From Cinnamomum chago (taxonomy: Eukaryota > Streptophyta > Magnoliopsida > Laurales > Lauraceae): DNA of 64,000 nucleotides. Each line of letters starts with the position of its first letter. Position 1 is the first letter of the stretch. The translations under genes were made by a program, and so were the position numbers. A model generated the notes under the pieces. It was given only the letters and a program-made list of their open reading frames with translations. It was not told where the DNA came from and ran no database searches. Shown one piece after another: positions 1 to 10,634 of this stretch. The stretch spans positions 30,097,501 through 30,161,500 of the forward strand of contig CP142457.1 of assembly GCA_038049695.1 (NCBI GenBank), given 5' to 3'.

Positions 1-600
1 TCTCCCCTTCTTCTTACTTCTCACACAACCTTCACTTCCCTGAGCCTACATGCTCTCCAAGGGATTAAACACACGTCATAGCAAAAATTAAGACATCACA
101 TTTTCATTCTTCAATCTAAAAGAAAATCCCCAAAAATTCCAATCGAGACATGAATTTCTTATGAAATGAAGAGAATGAAAGAAAACAAATCAAATACACA
201 CAATGCTCACTTTCTTTCTAGATTGTTTACTTGCCTTGCCCAAGATGCCAAACCAAACCTCTCTTCAAGCACTCCTATTCAAGAGCAAAGCCAAACACTA
301 CAAAACCCCATGAAAACCATTCAAAACTTACTCAAACTTGAAAACAAGAAATCCATTACAAAATGGGTGTTACAACTTAGAAAAACAAGATCATTAGGAG
401 TTGAAAAGACTCCATTGAAGAGATGGGTTGGAGCTCTTACCTAGAGATGGCCAAACAAGAAGAGATGAAGAAAATGGAGAGCTTTCCCCACTAGAAACTC
501 CAAGAAATTTGTATCAGTAGAATGCTTGCAAGGAGAGGAAGAAGATGATGGTCTTGGAATTCTATTTAGAGATCTCTAGCTTGAGCATGCAAGAGGGGTT

Positions 601-782
601 TGTAACGCCCCACCCTTCACACATGCATGATATTGTCCGCTTTGGCCCACGGGCCGCACGGTTTTGCTTCTGATGGGCCTCAACCCATCAAAAGGCCTCA
701 TGCAAGGTAAGGGTGTAAGCTCTTACATATAACCTCATTCACTTTCCTCTCTATAGTCGATGTGGGACTCCGGGGCATCACA
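601..782 (-). repeat. TRIM 3' LTR
   Basis: This 182-bp LTR starts TGTGATGCC and ends GTTACA on the minus strand. It is about 97% identical to 926-1107. Confidence 0.9.
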
Positions 783-796
783 TTCCACCCCCCTTA
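783..796 (-). promoter_or_regulatory. TRIM polypurine tract
   Basis: On the minus strand TAAGGGGGGTGGAA directly precedes the 3' LTR. This is the expected position and composition of a plus-strand priming tract. Confidence 0.8.
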
Positions 797-910
797 GGGC
801 TGCACGTCCCTGTGCAGTAGCCTGCCAACCCTCTTGGCCCGCCCACATGGAGACCCGCCCACTTGCACCAGGCCATGGCAGGGAACCCACACTCGAACTA
901 GTCGAGAGTC

Positions 911-923
911 GGCTCTGATACCA
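911..923 (-). promoter_or_regulatory. TRIM primer-binding site (initiator tRNA-Met)
   Basis: The minus strand reads TGGTATCAGAGCC two bases after the LTR end. This is the standard plant PBS complementary to the 3' end of initiator tRNA-Met. It is a 13-base site and not a tRNA gene. Confidence 0.9.
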
Positions 924-925
924 TT

Positions 926-1107
926 TGTAACGCCCCACCCTTCACACATGCATGATATTGTCCGCTTTGGCCCACGAGCCACACAGTTTTGCTTCTGATG
1001 GGCCTCAACCCATCAAAAGGCCTCATGCAAGGTAAGGGCGTAAGCTCTTACATATAACCCCATTCACTTTCCTCTCTATAGTCGATGTGGGACTCCGAGG
1101 CATCACA
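926..1107 (-). repeat. TRIM 5' LTR
   Basis: This is the partner of 601-782, adjacent to the primer-binding site. It is 182 bp long with TG/CA ends. Confidence 0.9.
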
Positions 1108-1707
1108 TTAGAGAAAAGAAAAGGCTTCTCACCCTAGGTCTTGAAAAGTTGCAGGATTTGGGAAAAGTGAATGAGAAAGGAGAATGAGAAGACTTAAGTG
1201 GTTGGGTTGTGGGCCCCATATGTTTGGAACTAGAGATTGCTAAAACATGATCTTGCGGGCCCCGGATGAAGTCGACGAAGAAGGATAAAATGATCCTAAA
1301 AAGATCTAGTTTCCAAAAAGTATAATTTTGACATGGTTTTGAGATTTCGAAATTTGTATCCAGATTTGGGTATAAAAGACAATTTTTTTACCCTTTTGGG
1401 CCAAAACTAGGATTTCTGGGCTTCAAACACGAACGGGCCGAAAACGAAAGTTGTAACGAATAATAAAACTATTCAATTAAAATAAAAATAACAATTGAAA
1501 TGAAAATAAAAAATGATCCTCCCAAGCTTTCACGTACACTCAAGCCTTCCTGAGTGTGTCTGATTAACACTAAACGTTCTCAAATTTCCGAAAGCTATGT
1601 CCAGGACTAAAACTAATTATTTCTAAACCAATGGTAACTAAACCCACTTAAGGCTAAAAGCACACTAATCGCACACTAATTGAATTAGTCTGGGTCGAGG
1701 TCTAACA

Positions 1708-1892
1708 AGACCGAGATGAGGCTAGCTGATACTTTTACCAAAACTAGCTCAAGCTTGGTGCTAGCTGGCATTATCGCCAAGCTGGATGTATCTTGTACTT
1801 CTGCCGAGCTTTGATACCGAGACCGTGATAAGCCAAGTCGGTACTGTTACCGAGATTAGCGTAATCTTGCTCTTAGAAGAACGCCCCACACA
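1708..1892 (-). repeat. G1 3' LTR, start only
   Basis: It matches 12888-13072 and begins TGTGTGGGGCG on the minus strand. It is preceded by the purine-rich CTAGGGGGCAAT, the polypurine tract. The rest lies beyond copy D and the window edge. Confidence 0.8.
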
Positions 1893-2215
1893 ATTGCCCC
1901 CTAGCTCTTGACCTCGTAGAGTTCTCCAACTCTTTGAGGTCGGGAGCTAAGTAATATGAGTGAAGAGTCCTGGGGATTTAATTTTCATCCCATCTTGATG
2001 TCTGTTCCTCTGCCCAAGATAGTCGATAGCACGCTGCTGTCGCTTCGTTTGCCCGAGGTAATTAATAGGGTGTTTGAATCATTGCAGGAGATGAACTGGC
2101 GGTACTATGTGTCTCTATCTAGTTGGTCGCCCAATTAATTTGAAGCAACGTGTACAGCTCGCGAGGCGATGCTTCACAAGCATGCTTTTCGAAATTCGAA
2201 AGGGCGCCATATCTT

Positions 2216-2228
2216 CTTTATATAGTGG
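2216..2228 (+). promoter_or_regulatory. TATA box for the G1 antisense gene
   Basis: CTTTATATAGTGG lies on the plus strand about 1.5 kb before the antisense coding region; removing the later insertion E brings it to about 200 bases. Its position and strand suit an independent promoter for the antisense ORF, opposite to the LTR promoter. This is inferred from motif and location only. Confidence 0.5.
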
Positions 2229-2405
2229 TGCCCCCCTTTCCTTCTTTCGCTTTTGCTTTGCATTTGTTTGGAAAGGTTTTCGCAGAGAGAGCTTCTTGCT
2301 GTTGAGCCTTTTCTAACCAAAGTCCGGCGTTTCTAGGATCTCTTCTTGCCGTCGTAAGTCTCCCCTTGCTTCTCCCTATTTCCATTTTTAGGTTTCTTTA
2401 GGCTT

Positions 2406-3743
2406 TGAATATTCATCATTGGAGTTAAATTCCTAACTCCTTAATTAGTTAATTAGAAAACACGCGCTCTGATTAACCCTAATTACTAAACAACCTAATA
2501 CAAGCGCTTTAGATTTAATTTAGTAAAAGCATTAAAATCAGAGAGATCGATGAACCCAAATAACATAAGCACACGCGGTTGTATTTAATTTAGCAAAGTG
2601 TTCTTCCTAATATCTAACAATTACTGACGCAGTAAATTATTAAATATCAGTTGCTTCTCAAATTTGAGGGATCAAACAATTACGGATTTGATTTCTAATT
2701 TAGCTGTAGATTGCAACGAAAAATATACTAGTATGCATCCTAGCAATTAAACGAAACAATCATGATAACAAATTAAGCATAGAAGAACAACCCATATTCA
2801 AAGTATAAATTGAACAACGAAAATAAATTAGATCTCACAGTATTTATTCCGAGGCTTTAGTCTCCTTCAACCAATTAAAGAAAATTAGCCACGCAGGGCC
2901 ATAAAAGAAACTTGCAAAATTAATAAAAGAAGAAAAATAATAATGAAGAAATAGAGAAAAAGAATTCGTCTGAGGAGAAGGTCCCGGCTTTGTATGTGGA
3001 GTGGGTTATTTATAGATGGCATGTATGGCAGAGAGAGGAGAGAAATAAGGTGAGGTGGCGTTGGAGTTGGAAAAGGAGAGAAAATAGGTAATTGGGCCCA
3101 TGTGATGGAGAGAAAAGTAATGAGGTAGAGATAAAGTAGGAGAGTAGGAGAGGATGAGATGTGAAAGAGAGAATAGAAAAAGTTGGAGATGGAGTGCACC
3201 CGTGAGAGAATTTGAATTGATGTGGGATTGGAGATGGAATTTAATAAAATAATTAATTAAATTCTAACTTAGTCAAAATCTCCTTTTTGACCAAATCTTC
3301 TCATTCGGGCTTCTGTTGGACTCGACCCAAGAATTAAAGTTGCATTACTTTTCGTTCTGCACAATATGAGCCCAATATTGGATATGTTTCGACGAACTCC
3401 TGATTTCTTCAATTTTACCATAATGTCCTTCTGCTCGATTTTCTCTAAACTCGACCTGGCTCTGAATCAGTTCCGTCCATTTAGCATAAGATATGATCAC
3501 CTTCTTTTGACATTCCACAATATCTTGAATCGTCTCCACCGGAGCTCGAATGAGAGAGTTATGCCCAACTTGCGAAGCGATGCGAAAATTCATCTAAAAT
3601 TGCCCAATTAACTTCGTTTTGCATTTAGCCCTCCAATTGCATCCTAAATCAAAATATAAGAATAATGAGTGCAATTAGATATCAATTAGGTACAAAGAAC
3701 TAAATATTAATGGCGAAAAATATAACATTTTTCGTTCTTATCA
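2406..3743 (-). mobile_element. Solo LTR E inside G1
   Basis: A 1.34-kb block with TG...CA ends (minus strand starts TGATAAGAACG) interrupts the leader of the G1 antisense gene. GCTT(T) occurs at 2402-2406 and again at 3744-3748, giving a 4-5 bp target-site duplication. There is no coding capacity and no second LTR, so it is read as a solo LTR. The 5' part is pyrimidine-rich and leads to a TATA box. The family is not assigned beyond plant LTR element. Confidence 0.7.
3007..3016 (-). promoter_or_regulatory. TATA box of LTR E
   Basis: CTATAAATAA lies on the minus strand about 730 bases into the LTR, followed by a C/T-rich leader. This is the expected U3/R layout. Confidence 0.65.
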
Positions 3744-3762
3744 GCTTTCCTTCTTCCTCGCC

Positions 3763-5850
3763 TTGTCTAGGGTTTCTGGTAGCCTTTTTTCTTTTGATTC
3801 TCTGTCCTTTTATTTTCCAGTCTTTTCCCATTTAGATATAGGGATCTATAGGCATTGGTTAGATACTCCAGCGGCTCTAGTGGAGTTCAGGGCGATGTAT
3901 AGGATCCTATATGATGTAGAGATTAGGCTTAATGACTCAGAGGACCCCTTTGATGGCCGGTCTTACTGGGACGGCTGGATGCCATTCCCGTTGGTGTCGA
4001 TAGTTGGGGGCGGAGCTAGGTTTCCTCTGCACCCCCTCCTTAGGATATGCTTGAGTAAGTGGCGCCTCTGCCCCTGTCAACTGATGCCGAACAGTTTCAA
4101 GATCATTATGGGTGTAGCGGAGCTCAACAAAATCTTGGGTATCAGTCTTGGTGTCCATGACATCGAAGACTCTTATGACCTTTATAAGTCGGGGGTGGGG
4201 GGGGGGGGGGGGGGGGACCACACATACTATCTCTGGTTGAAGGCAAGATGAATGCCTTTTGTCCCGGAGTTAGAGGACTTGAATAAATACGCTAGAGATG
4301 ATCGGTTGTTCGTCTCGGGCAACTGGGAGCGAGGTGAGGCCGAGATGGAGCTCGAGTGGATATACAGGGTCCCTCGTCCCCTCGGGGCTCCTCCAAGTAA
4401 ATACCGAACACTTGAGCTTTTATATTATTCTTTCCTGCTTTTGCCGTTCTGACACTTCGTTTTTTTTTGTAGACATTCGTGAAAGACGACAAGAGGCGAA
4501 CCAAGCAGGGTGGAAGAAGAATAACGCTTGGTTCGACGCCGTCTACCGCTACCGATGCCATAAGGGATGGGCTGCTTGGTCTTTACTCGGGTACGAACCA
4601 AGGTACCACTCCTTCATCAAAAGGAGAGAGGGCGAGTGATCGGGGAGTGGGGGAGCCGGTACTGGCCTTGACCTGTGCCGAACGCCAAGAGGCATCGGGT
4701 GTTGAAGTCACAGTCCCGCCTTCTGACTCGAGGGAAACCAAACTTGAGCGAGTCATTGAATCGTATACCTCTCCGAGCTCGGAAGAGAGAACAAAGGAAA
4801 TGGCACCGAGACGTCCTCTTGCAGTCAAGGACCTGAGCGCACTGGTTTTCGGTGGCCGAGCTGCTTCGACAGCTCTGGGGCCTTCCACCTCCATGGTTGC
4901 TGACACTCCTGCCCCGACCTTGGAAGTTCGATAAGAGGGGCAGTGTCGGTAAGAGGAGGAAGAAACCCGGTGGGAGAAAAGGGCTAGGGTCGAGGGCCTG
5001 ACTGAAGATGTTCCCGGTGACGCTGCGACACCTCAACTTCCCGGGCCGGCTGCATGAAGACCGAGCCTTATGATCGAGTCCGGGAGACCGTTAGCGGTGG
5101 AGGATATGATGTCGGGGAACGCTCTCGTGATTGTAGCTCTGGCTCATGCCTGTGCCCTGCCAAGGGATATGGCAAGGCATAGGGAGGCCGAGGATGTTTA
5201 GCTGGCGGTGTGGAATATGTAGTCATCCCTCTTGGTAAGTCAGTCTTTTACAAGTTCCTCCATTTCATCTCGGTCGTAGTATTCTGATGATCTATTTCCT
5301 CCGTAGATACTGCAAAGAACCTTAGTCCAGCTGGAGAGGTCTCAGCAGACCGGAGCCAGGATTGCGAGGGCGGAGGAGGAGAAGCGGGCCCTCCAAGCAA
5401 CTTTGGAGGAGAGTAAGCGGAGGGAGGAGGAGCGGAAGTGACCATCCAAGTCATCATATCTGAGCTCGAAGTCGCGAAGGCTGAGGCCGAGGAACATAAA
5501 AAGTTAATTGCTGAGCTCAAGAAGCAGAAGGAGGAAGCCGATGCCAAATTCAGGCCAAGGCCGACTCTGCTTATGAGGAGGGGGCGGAAGCGGCTACACA
5601 ATTGTATCAGGCTCAAGTCTTGGAAGTGAGCCAGAAGGTTTGGGAGCTCAGGTGGATGGGAGCTTTGAAAGAAGCTGGAATCCCTGAAGACCATCCCTCG
5701 TTCAAGAATCCTCTCAAATTCCAACACCTGGAACCGAAACCAAGTTGAGCTCCTTCTCCCGAAGTCCCTCCTGAGTCAGCCGAAGTTCCTCCTGAGTCAG
5801 CTGCGACCGAAGTCGAGACTGGGGACGTTGAGGCCGCTCTCTGAATTTTG
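3763..5850 (+). pseudogene. G1 antisense ORF: 'gypsy-type transposase' domain protein
   Basis: This plus-strand coding region is opposite to G1 pol. The first part (3763-4251) has the pattern HPLLRICLSKWRLCPCQLMPNSF, split here as HPLLRICLSKWRL then PCQLMPNSF. It is typical of the domain catalogued as 'putative transposase, gypsy type', which sits antisense in Tat retroelements. The middle (4479-4934) is Ser/Thr/Glu-rich. A later segment (about 5300-5700) is a charged coiled coil (ELEVAKAEAEEHKKLIAELK), and the tail is acidic with repeated PPESA. Intron-like junctions (tttttttgtag near 4472, cctccgtag near 5307) suggest a spliced transcript. It carries a few breaks. The protein's function is unknown; the name transposase is historical. 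Confidence 0.6.
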
Positions 5851-5869
5851 ATGTATTCCTTTTTTGCCT

Positions 5870-6300
5870 TTTTGGATAAGAATGTAATGGAAATTGTAAC
5901 TTATACAACGATGAATACAATTCCTTTTTCCAATCTTGTCTTCAATCATCTAAGTTCCTTGAATGATGAAGTATTTGAGTTTGGTTCAGTAACCAGAACC
6001 ACTAAGTAACCACTAAGCAGACGACTTCGGTTCCATAACCAGAAGCAAATTAACCTAATCGAACTCGGTTCAATAACCGAAATCCCTTTTATTCTTAAGT
6101 TCTGTAACTTAAGAAATTAGATTTAGATCTTAATACCAAATTTTTACTGTTACGCTTAGTTCACTAACCGAACCTGATAGATGCAAACTTGATTAAGTTC
6201 TTACGAGATATTCCAGGTTTTTCATGGTGATAGAATTTTTAGTTAGTTCTGTAACCGAACTTAATTCTTCGAGGTAGCTACCGAGTTCTTTAACTGGGTG
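5870..6300. other. 3' flank of G1 antisense gene, no gene seen
   Basis: This AT-rich tail has a candidate polyadenylation stretch around 5877-5930 (AATGTAATGG, AATACAATTC). It is followed by scattered short motifs of the type ggttcagtaaccgaa that grade into the tandem array at 6302. No further ORF of substance was seen. Confidence 0.5.
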
Positions 6301-6301
6301 C

Positions 6302-6538
6302 TCTGTATAGTTGGTTCCATAACCGAACTGCGATAGACGCTGAGTTCAGTAACCCAGCGTTTTGTATAGTTGGTTCCATAACCGAGCTGAAGCCACCGAG
6401 TTTTGTAACAAGGTGTTTTATATAGCTGGTTCCATAACCAAGCTGTAGCCACCGAGTTCTATAACAAGGTGTTTTATATAGCTGGTTCCATAACCGAGCT
6501 AGAATTGATGCCGAGTTTCGTAACTTGGCGTTGATTGA
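6302..6538. repeat. Tandem repeat of about 58-60 bp, four units, in G1
   Basis: The unit carries 'ttggttccataaccga' followed by 'ccgagttctgtaac'. Four diverged copies run head to tail just before the integrase 3' end of G1. Tandem arrays in the 3' non-coding region are common in Tat elements. Confidence 0.75.
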
Positions 6539-6599
6539 AAGCAGCGAAGCACATCCTTCCATAAGAATTCACTTTTATTGATTCCAAAAGTTGAATACA

Positions 6600-7957
6600 A
6601 TTCAGAAATAGTACCTCTTGAGATGTGTAGTGTTCCATGGGCGTGGTAACTCTTTACCATCCATGTCCTCATGCATATAAGCTAATTTCCCGACCGTTGA
6701 GATCACTTTGAATGGCCCGTTCCAATTCGTTGTCAACTTGACTTCATTGGGATTCTTGTCCACTGGAAGCGTCTTCTTCAAGACCAGTTCTCCAACTGAG
6801 AACTTCCTCTCTTTGACTCTTTGATTGTATCATCTGGCTAACTGCTGCTGATAAGAAGTCAGGCGGATAGTTACCGCATCCCTTCGTTCCTTAGCCAGAT
6901 CAAGCTCTGGGGCCAGGTTTACTTCGTTCTGACCTTGGTCGAAGAGTTCCAACCTCAGGGTTGGAAGACCGATTTCGAGGGGGATCGCAGCTTCCATTCC
7001 ATAGGTGAGGGAGAAGGGCGTTACCGAAGTGGAACGCCTTGGAGTAGTTCTGTACGCCCAAAGGACGCTGGGAAGTTCTTCTACCCATCTCTCCTTGGCT
7101 CGATTGAGTCTTTTCTTGAGCCCATCGAGTACCACCTTGTTTGAGATTTTTGCCTGACCGTTGCTCTGTGGATATGCCAGAGTCGAGTAGTAGTTCCTGA
7201 TGCAGAGCTATTGGTAGAAGTTTTTGAAGAAATTGGAGTCAAACTGCGTTCCGTTATCCGAGACTAGGGCTCGCGGTACTCCAAATCTTGTGATGATATT
7301 CTTCCATACGAAGTTTTTTGTATCGTGCTTAGTGATGGAAGATAATGCTTTTGCTTCTATCCATTTAGTGAAATAATCAGTAGCTACTATTAGCCACCTC
7401 TTATTCTCTGGAGCTCAGTGGAGCGATCCAACGATGTTGAGGCCTTATTGAGCGAAGGGCCATGGACTAGAGAGCTGGCTCAAGTCTTGCGCTGGTTGGT
7501 GGAGAGAATGTGAGAACTTTTGATATTTTTCACACTTCGTGGCATAGAGCCGAGCGTGTTTTTGCATGTATGGCCACCAGTAACCTTGGCTTATAGCTCA
7601 GTAAGCCAGCGACCGACTTCCGATGTGGCTTCCGCAGATCCCCTCATAGATTTCATAAAGGAAATCTTCGACTTTGCTCGGGTGAACGCACTAAAGGTAA
7701 GGGTCGGTGAAGGACTTTCTATAGAGTTTGCCATCTGGAGATAACCAAAACCGAGCTGCTTTCAGCCTGATTTTGTCAGCTTCATTCCTATCTTCAGGGA
7801 GTTGGTCGTTTCTCAAGTACGCTATGATTAGGTCCATCCAGCTTGAACCAAGATCAGCGCACAAAACTTGCCGAGGTGGCTGGAGTTCTATACTTGGTTT
7901 TTCTAGCGTTTCCACCTCAACAGTTCTTTTCTTCCCGGCCTCGACAACAGAGGCCAA
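6600..7957 (-). pseudogene. G1 integrase remnant
   Basis: The minus-strand coding remnant runs from the zinc-finger side (7691-7957, with FWLSPDGKLYRKSFTDPYL) to the C-terminal part (6830-7135). The latter has WAYRTTPRRSTSVTPFSL followed by TYGMEAAIP, diagnostic of plant Gypsy integrases. Integrase inserts the cDNA into host chromosomes. It is degraded, with several breaks. Confidence 0.85.
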
Positions 7958-8023
7958 GTTGGCAAGAGCGTCAGCATGGGAGTTAGATTCTCTGCCAACT
8001 TGTTTGACTTCGGCTTTATGGAA

Positions 8024-8838
8024 TTAGGAGAGGAGTTGCTTTGCGTGAGCCAAGTAGGCTGCCATCCTTTCATCTCGGGCTTGGTAGTCTCCGCTTAGTT
8101 GGCTCGTCACCAGCTCAGAGTCGCTAAAGGCCACCAGTTGCCGTGCACCCAGGATTTTAGTGCTATTGAGTCTTGCGATCAGTGCTTCATACTCGGCTTC
8201 GTTACTGGATGCTTTGAAGTCAAGTGTCAAGGCCTGCTCGATGACAAGGCCTTCTAGAGATTGGAGAACATTGCCAGCTCCAGCTCTCTTGGAGGTTGAG
8301 GATCCGTCAACGAAGATCTTCCACGCTGAATTGAGGAACTACTTCCAAGATCGTTCTTGTTCTGCTTCGGTAGCCTCATCCTTATTGCCCCCTAGTTCGG
8401 TATCGAGCTATCTCGGTGCCAAACTAGGAGAGGTGAACTCCACAATGAACTCTGCTAGAATCTGGGTTTTGATTGCCGTTCTGGGTTGATATTGGATTCG
8501 TACTGGCCCAGTTCGACAACCCATCTTGAGATCATTCCAGAGAAGTCAGCCTTTCTGAAAAGGGACTTAAGCGGATGTTCTGTAACAATCACTATGGTGT
8601 ATGTCTGGAAGTAGTGGGAGAGTTTGCGAGAAGCACCGACAAGTGTTAATGCAAGTTTCTCAAGCGGTAGATACCTGGTCTCGGCGTCAAGCAGGATCTT
8701 GCTCGTGTAGTATATAGGCTTCTGCTGCTTGCCTTTTTCTCTGACTAATACTGAGCTCACTGTATGATTCGAGATGGCCAGGTAGAGAAAAATCAATTCG
8801 CCCTGTTTTGGTGTGGACAACAGGGGTGGTGAAGACAA
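8024..8838 (-). pseudogene. G1 RNase H region remnant
   Basis: Two segments are visible. At 8455-8838 is the RT-linked RNase H (PIYYTSKILLDAETRYLPLEK, with the usual Y-x-P-x-E-K ending). At 8024-8230 is the second, archaeal-type RNase H (SNEAEYEALIARL, then DSELVTSQL). A second RNase H of this kind downstream of the first is typical of Tat elements. The enzyme degrades RNA in the RNA/DNA hybrid. Broken. Confidence 0.8.
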
Positions 8839-9013
8839 ATAGGCTTTGAGTTCTTTAAGAGCTCTGTATCACTCCGGAGTCCACTGGAACCTTGAACTTT
8901 TCTTCAAAAGCTGGAAGAAAAGGCAACACTTGTCCAAAGCTCAGTTGATGAAACGGTTTAGCACGACTACCATTCCTGTGAGCCTTTGGACTTGTTTCGT
9001 CGAGGTCGGACTT

Positions 9014-9661
9014 TTAATTGCCTAGATCGCCGAGATTTGCTCTGGGTTGGCGTCGATTCCTTTTTCTGGTGACCAGGCTTCCCAGGAACTTACCGGAACC
9101 GACACCGAATGCGTATTTCGACGTGTTCAGTTTGAGCTGGAATTCTTTGAGAACGGCAAACGTTTGGCTCATGTCTACCAAATGGTCCTGTGACCTTTTA
9201 GACATGACAACCATGTCATCAATATAGACCTCCATTGTCTTTTTGAGTTGGGCCTGAAACATCTTCGTTATCAGCCTCTGGTAAGTTGCCACCGCATTTT
9301 TTAACCCAAATGGCATCACTTCATAGCAGTAGATGCCTGTAGGTGTTATGAATGCGATCTGCTCTTCGTCGGGCCCGTGCATCAAAATATGATGGTAACC
9401 TCGATAGGCATTGAGTAAACTCATCATGTCATGTCCGGCAGTGGCGTCGATCAACTGATCGATCTTTGGGAGTGCAAAGTTGTCCTTAGGACATGCTTTG
9501 TTAAGGTCGGTGAAGTCTACGCCGACCCTCCACTTCCCATTCTTCTTTTTTACTACCACTGTGTTGGCTAGCCATTCCGGGTAGTGCACTTCCCTGATAG
9601 CTTCGGCCTCCAGGAGCTTTTCGACCTCATTGATCATCGCTTCTGTATGTGGGATCCCCAT
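9014..9661 (-). pseudogene. G1 reverse transcriptase remnant
   Basis: 215 residues of Gypsy RT remain: WLANTVVVKKKNGKWRVGVDF, then DLNKACPKD, MPFGLKNAVATYQ and the catalytic block YIDDMVVMS. It copies element RNA to cDNA in the cytoplasmic particle. It is the best-preserved piece of G1, although the element as a whole is broken. Confidence 0.9.
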
Positions 9662-9993
9662 TCTGCAAGCTTTCTATACTACAGGTTTGTGCTTGGGGTC
9701 CACGCTCAACTTGTGGCACATGATCTCGTGATCGATGCCTGGCATCTCGTATGACGTCCAGGCGAAAACATCCTTGTTCTACAATAAGAAGTTAAGCAGC
9801 TCAGACTTTTCATCTTCGGGGAGCTGGCTCCCAAGTAGGAAATATCTCTTAGGGTCGTCGGGATCAATTCTGTTCTCGGTCAGATCTTCAATGCTTTTCT
9901 GTTCTGCAGATCGACCGACATCCCTGAGCTCTGCTTCCAGTTCGGCCATATGTACCTATTGTGGTTTTGCTTCACCAGGCACTGTTTGGCCAT

Positions 9994-10579
9994 CTACTGG
10001 TCTCCCCTCACTGTGACCACCTCAACTTGGTCGTTTACGTTCTCTAATGGGAACTTGAGTTTTTGGTGATGGGTGGAGGGCACCGCCTCCATATTGTGTA
10101 GCCAGGTCCGCCCCATGATTGCGTTATATGGGGATGGTGCATCCACCAACAGGAAGTCGTCTAACATGGATGCGCCTCCAATTTGGACTTCTAGGGAGAC
10201 TTTCCCCTTAGGGCACACCGGTTTTAAGCTGAAGCCCACCAGGGGAGTGTGGGCTTCCTGCAAATCCTCCTCTTTTAGACCCAGCTTCAAAGTAGAGGAT
10301 CTCCAACGAGCTCCCGGGATCCACAATAATTCGTTTCACCTTGAAGTTCTTCAACCTCAGGGTGAGAATTAGCGGGTCGTTGTGGGGGAGCTGGACCCCT
10401 TCTAGGTCCTCATCCGAGAACCAGATTTTGGGTCTCTTTTTCCGAGCTTTCTTAGCTGCAGGTCCTAGCTCGGATGTCATCACCTGTTTGCTATGTGAAG
10501 CCCTCCTAGCCTCGGCACGAGCCTGGCTACCCCCCTTTGGTGCGGGAGCCAGGTGAATGACGTTGATAATGCCTTCCAA
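9994..10579 (-). pseudogene. G1 protease remnant
   Basis: This is an aspartic-protease-like retropepsin region. It shows FKVKRIIVDPGSSLEILY in the active-site position, then AIMGRTWLHNMEAVPSTHHQ at the C-terminal flap side. Tat proteases read similarly (DxGSS, GRxWLH). It lies between gag and RT as expected. Confidence 0.8.
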
Positions 10580-10634
10580 CTCGTCGCTATCCTAATCCTC
10601 ATCAGGTTCGCGCTGATGAGCTCGGTTGACTCTA

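Larger units (their letters stand above)
601..1107 (-). mobile_element. TRIM element with tRNA-iMet primer site
   Basis: This is a terminal-repeat retrotransposon in miniature, 507 bp long. Two 182-bp direct repeats (601-782 and 926-1107) begin TG and end CA and flank only 143 bp of internal DNA. Read on the minus strand, the first LTR (926-1107) is followed by AA and the primer-binding site TGGTATCAGAGCC. The last LTR (601-782) is preceded by a purine tract. The two LTRs differ at 6 positions, so the insertion is fairly recent. There is no coding capacity, so movement would need enzymes from another element. A clean target-site duplication is not visible. It lies inside LTR copy D. Confidence 0.9.
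1..1707 (-). mobile_element. LTR of family L, copy D (partial, cut by window edge)
   Basis: Reading from 1707 downward the sequence matches the 5' part of solo LTRs A, B and C in this window. It opens with TGTTAGACC and shares the 'lettering' of those copies to about 1.2 kb once the TRIM at 601-1107 is removed. The other LTR end lies outside the window, so solo versus full-length cannot be decided. It sits inside the 3' LTR of G1: the sequence right of 1707 continues G1's LTR at AGACCGAGATGAGG, as in the intact 5' LTR near 12895. It is a non-coding retroelement fossil. Confidence 0.85.

Noticed and set aside
911-923. tRNA-Met gene fragment
   Set aside because: Only the 13-base primer-binding site is present, directly next to an LTR.
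4197-4216. Run of 20 G as a functional G-quadruplex
   Set aside because: A lone homopolymer in a decaying ORF is more simply replication slippage or a sequencing artefact. The C runs in X LTRs are alike.
3763-4251. Stand-alone host gene
   Set aside because: The domain is typical of Tat antisense ORFs and the region is bounded by G1 integrase and the G1 polypurine tract.
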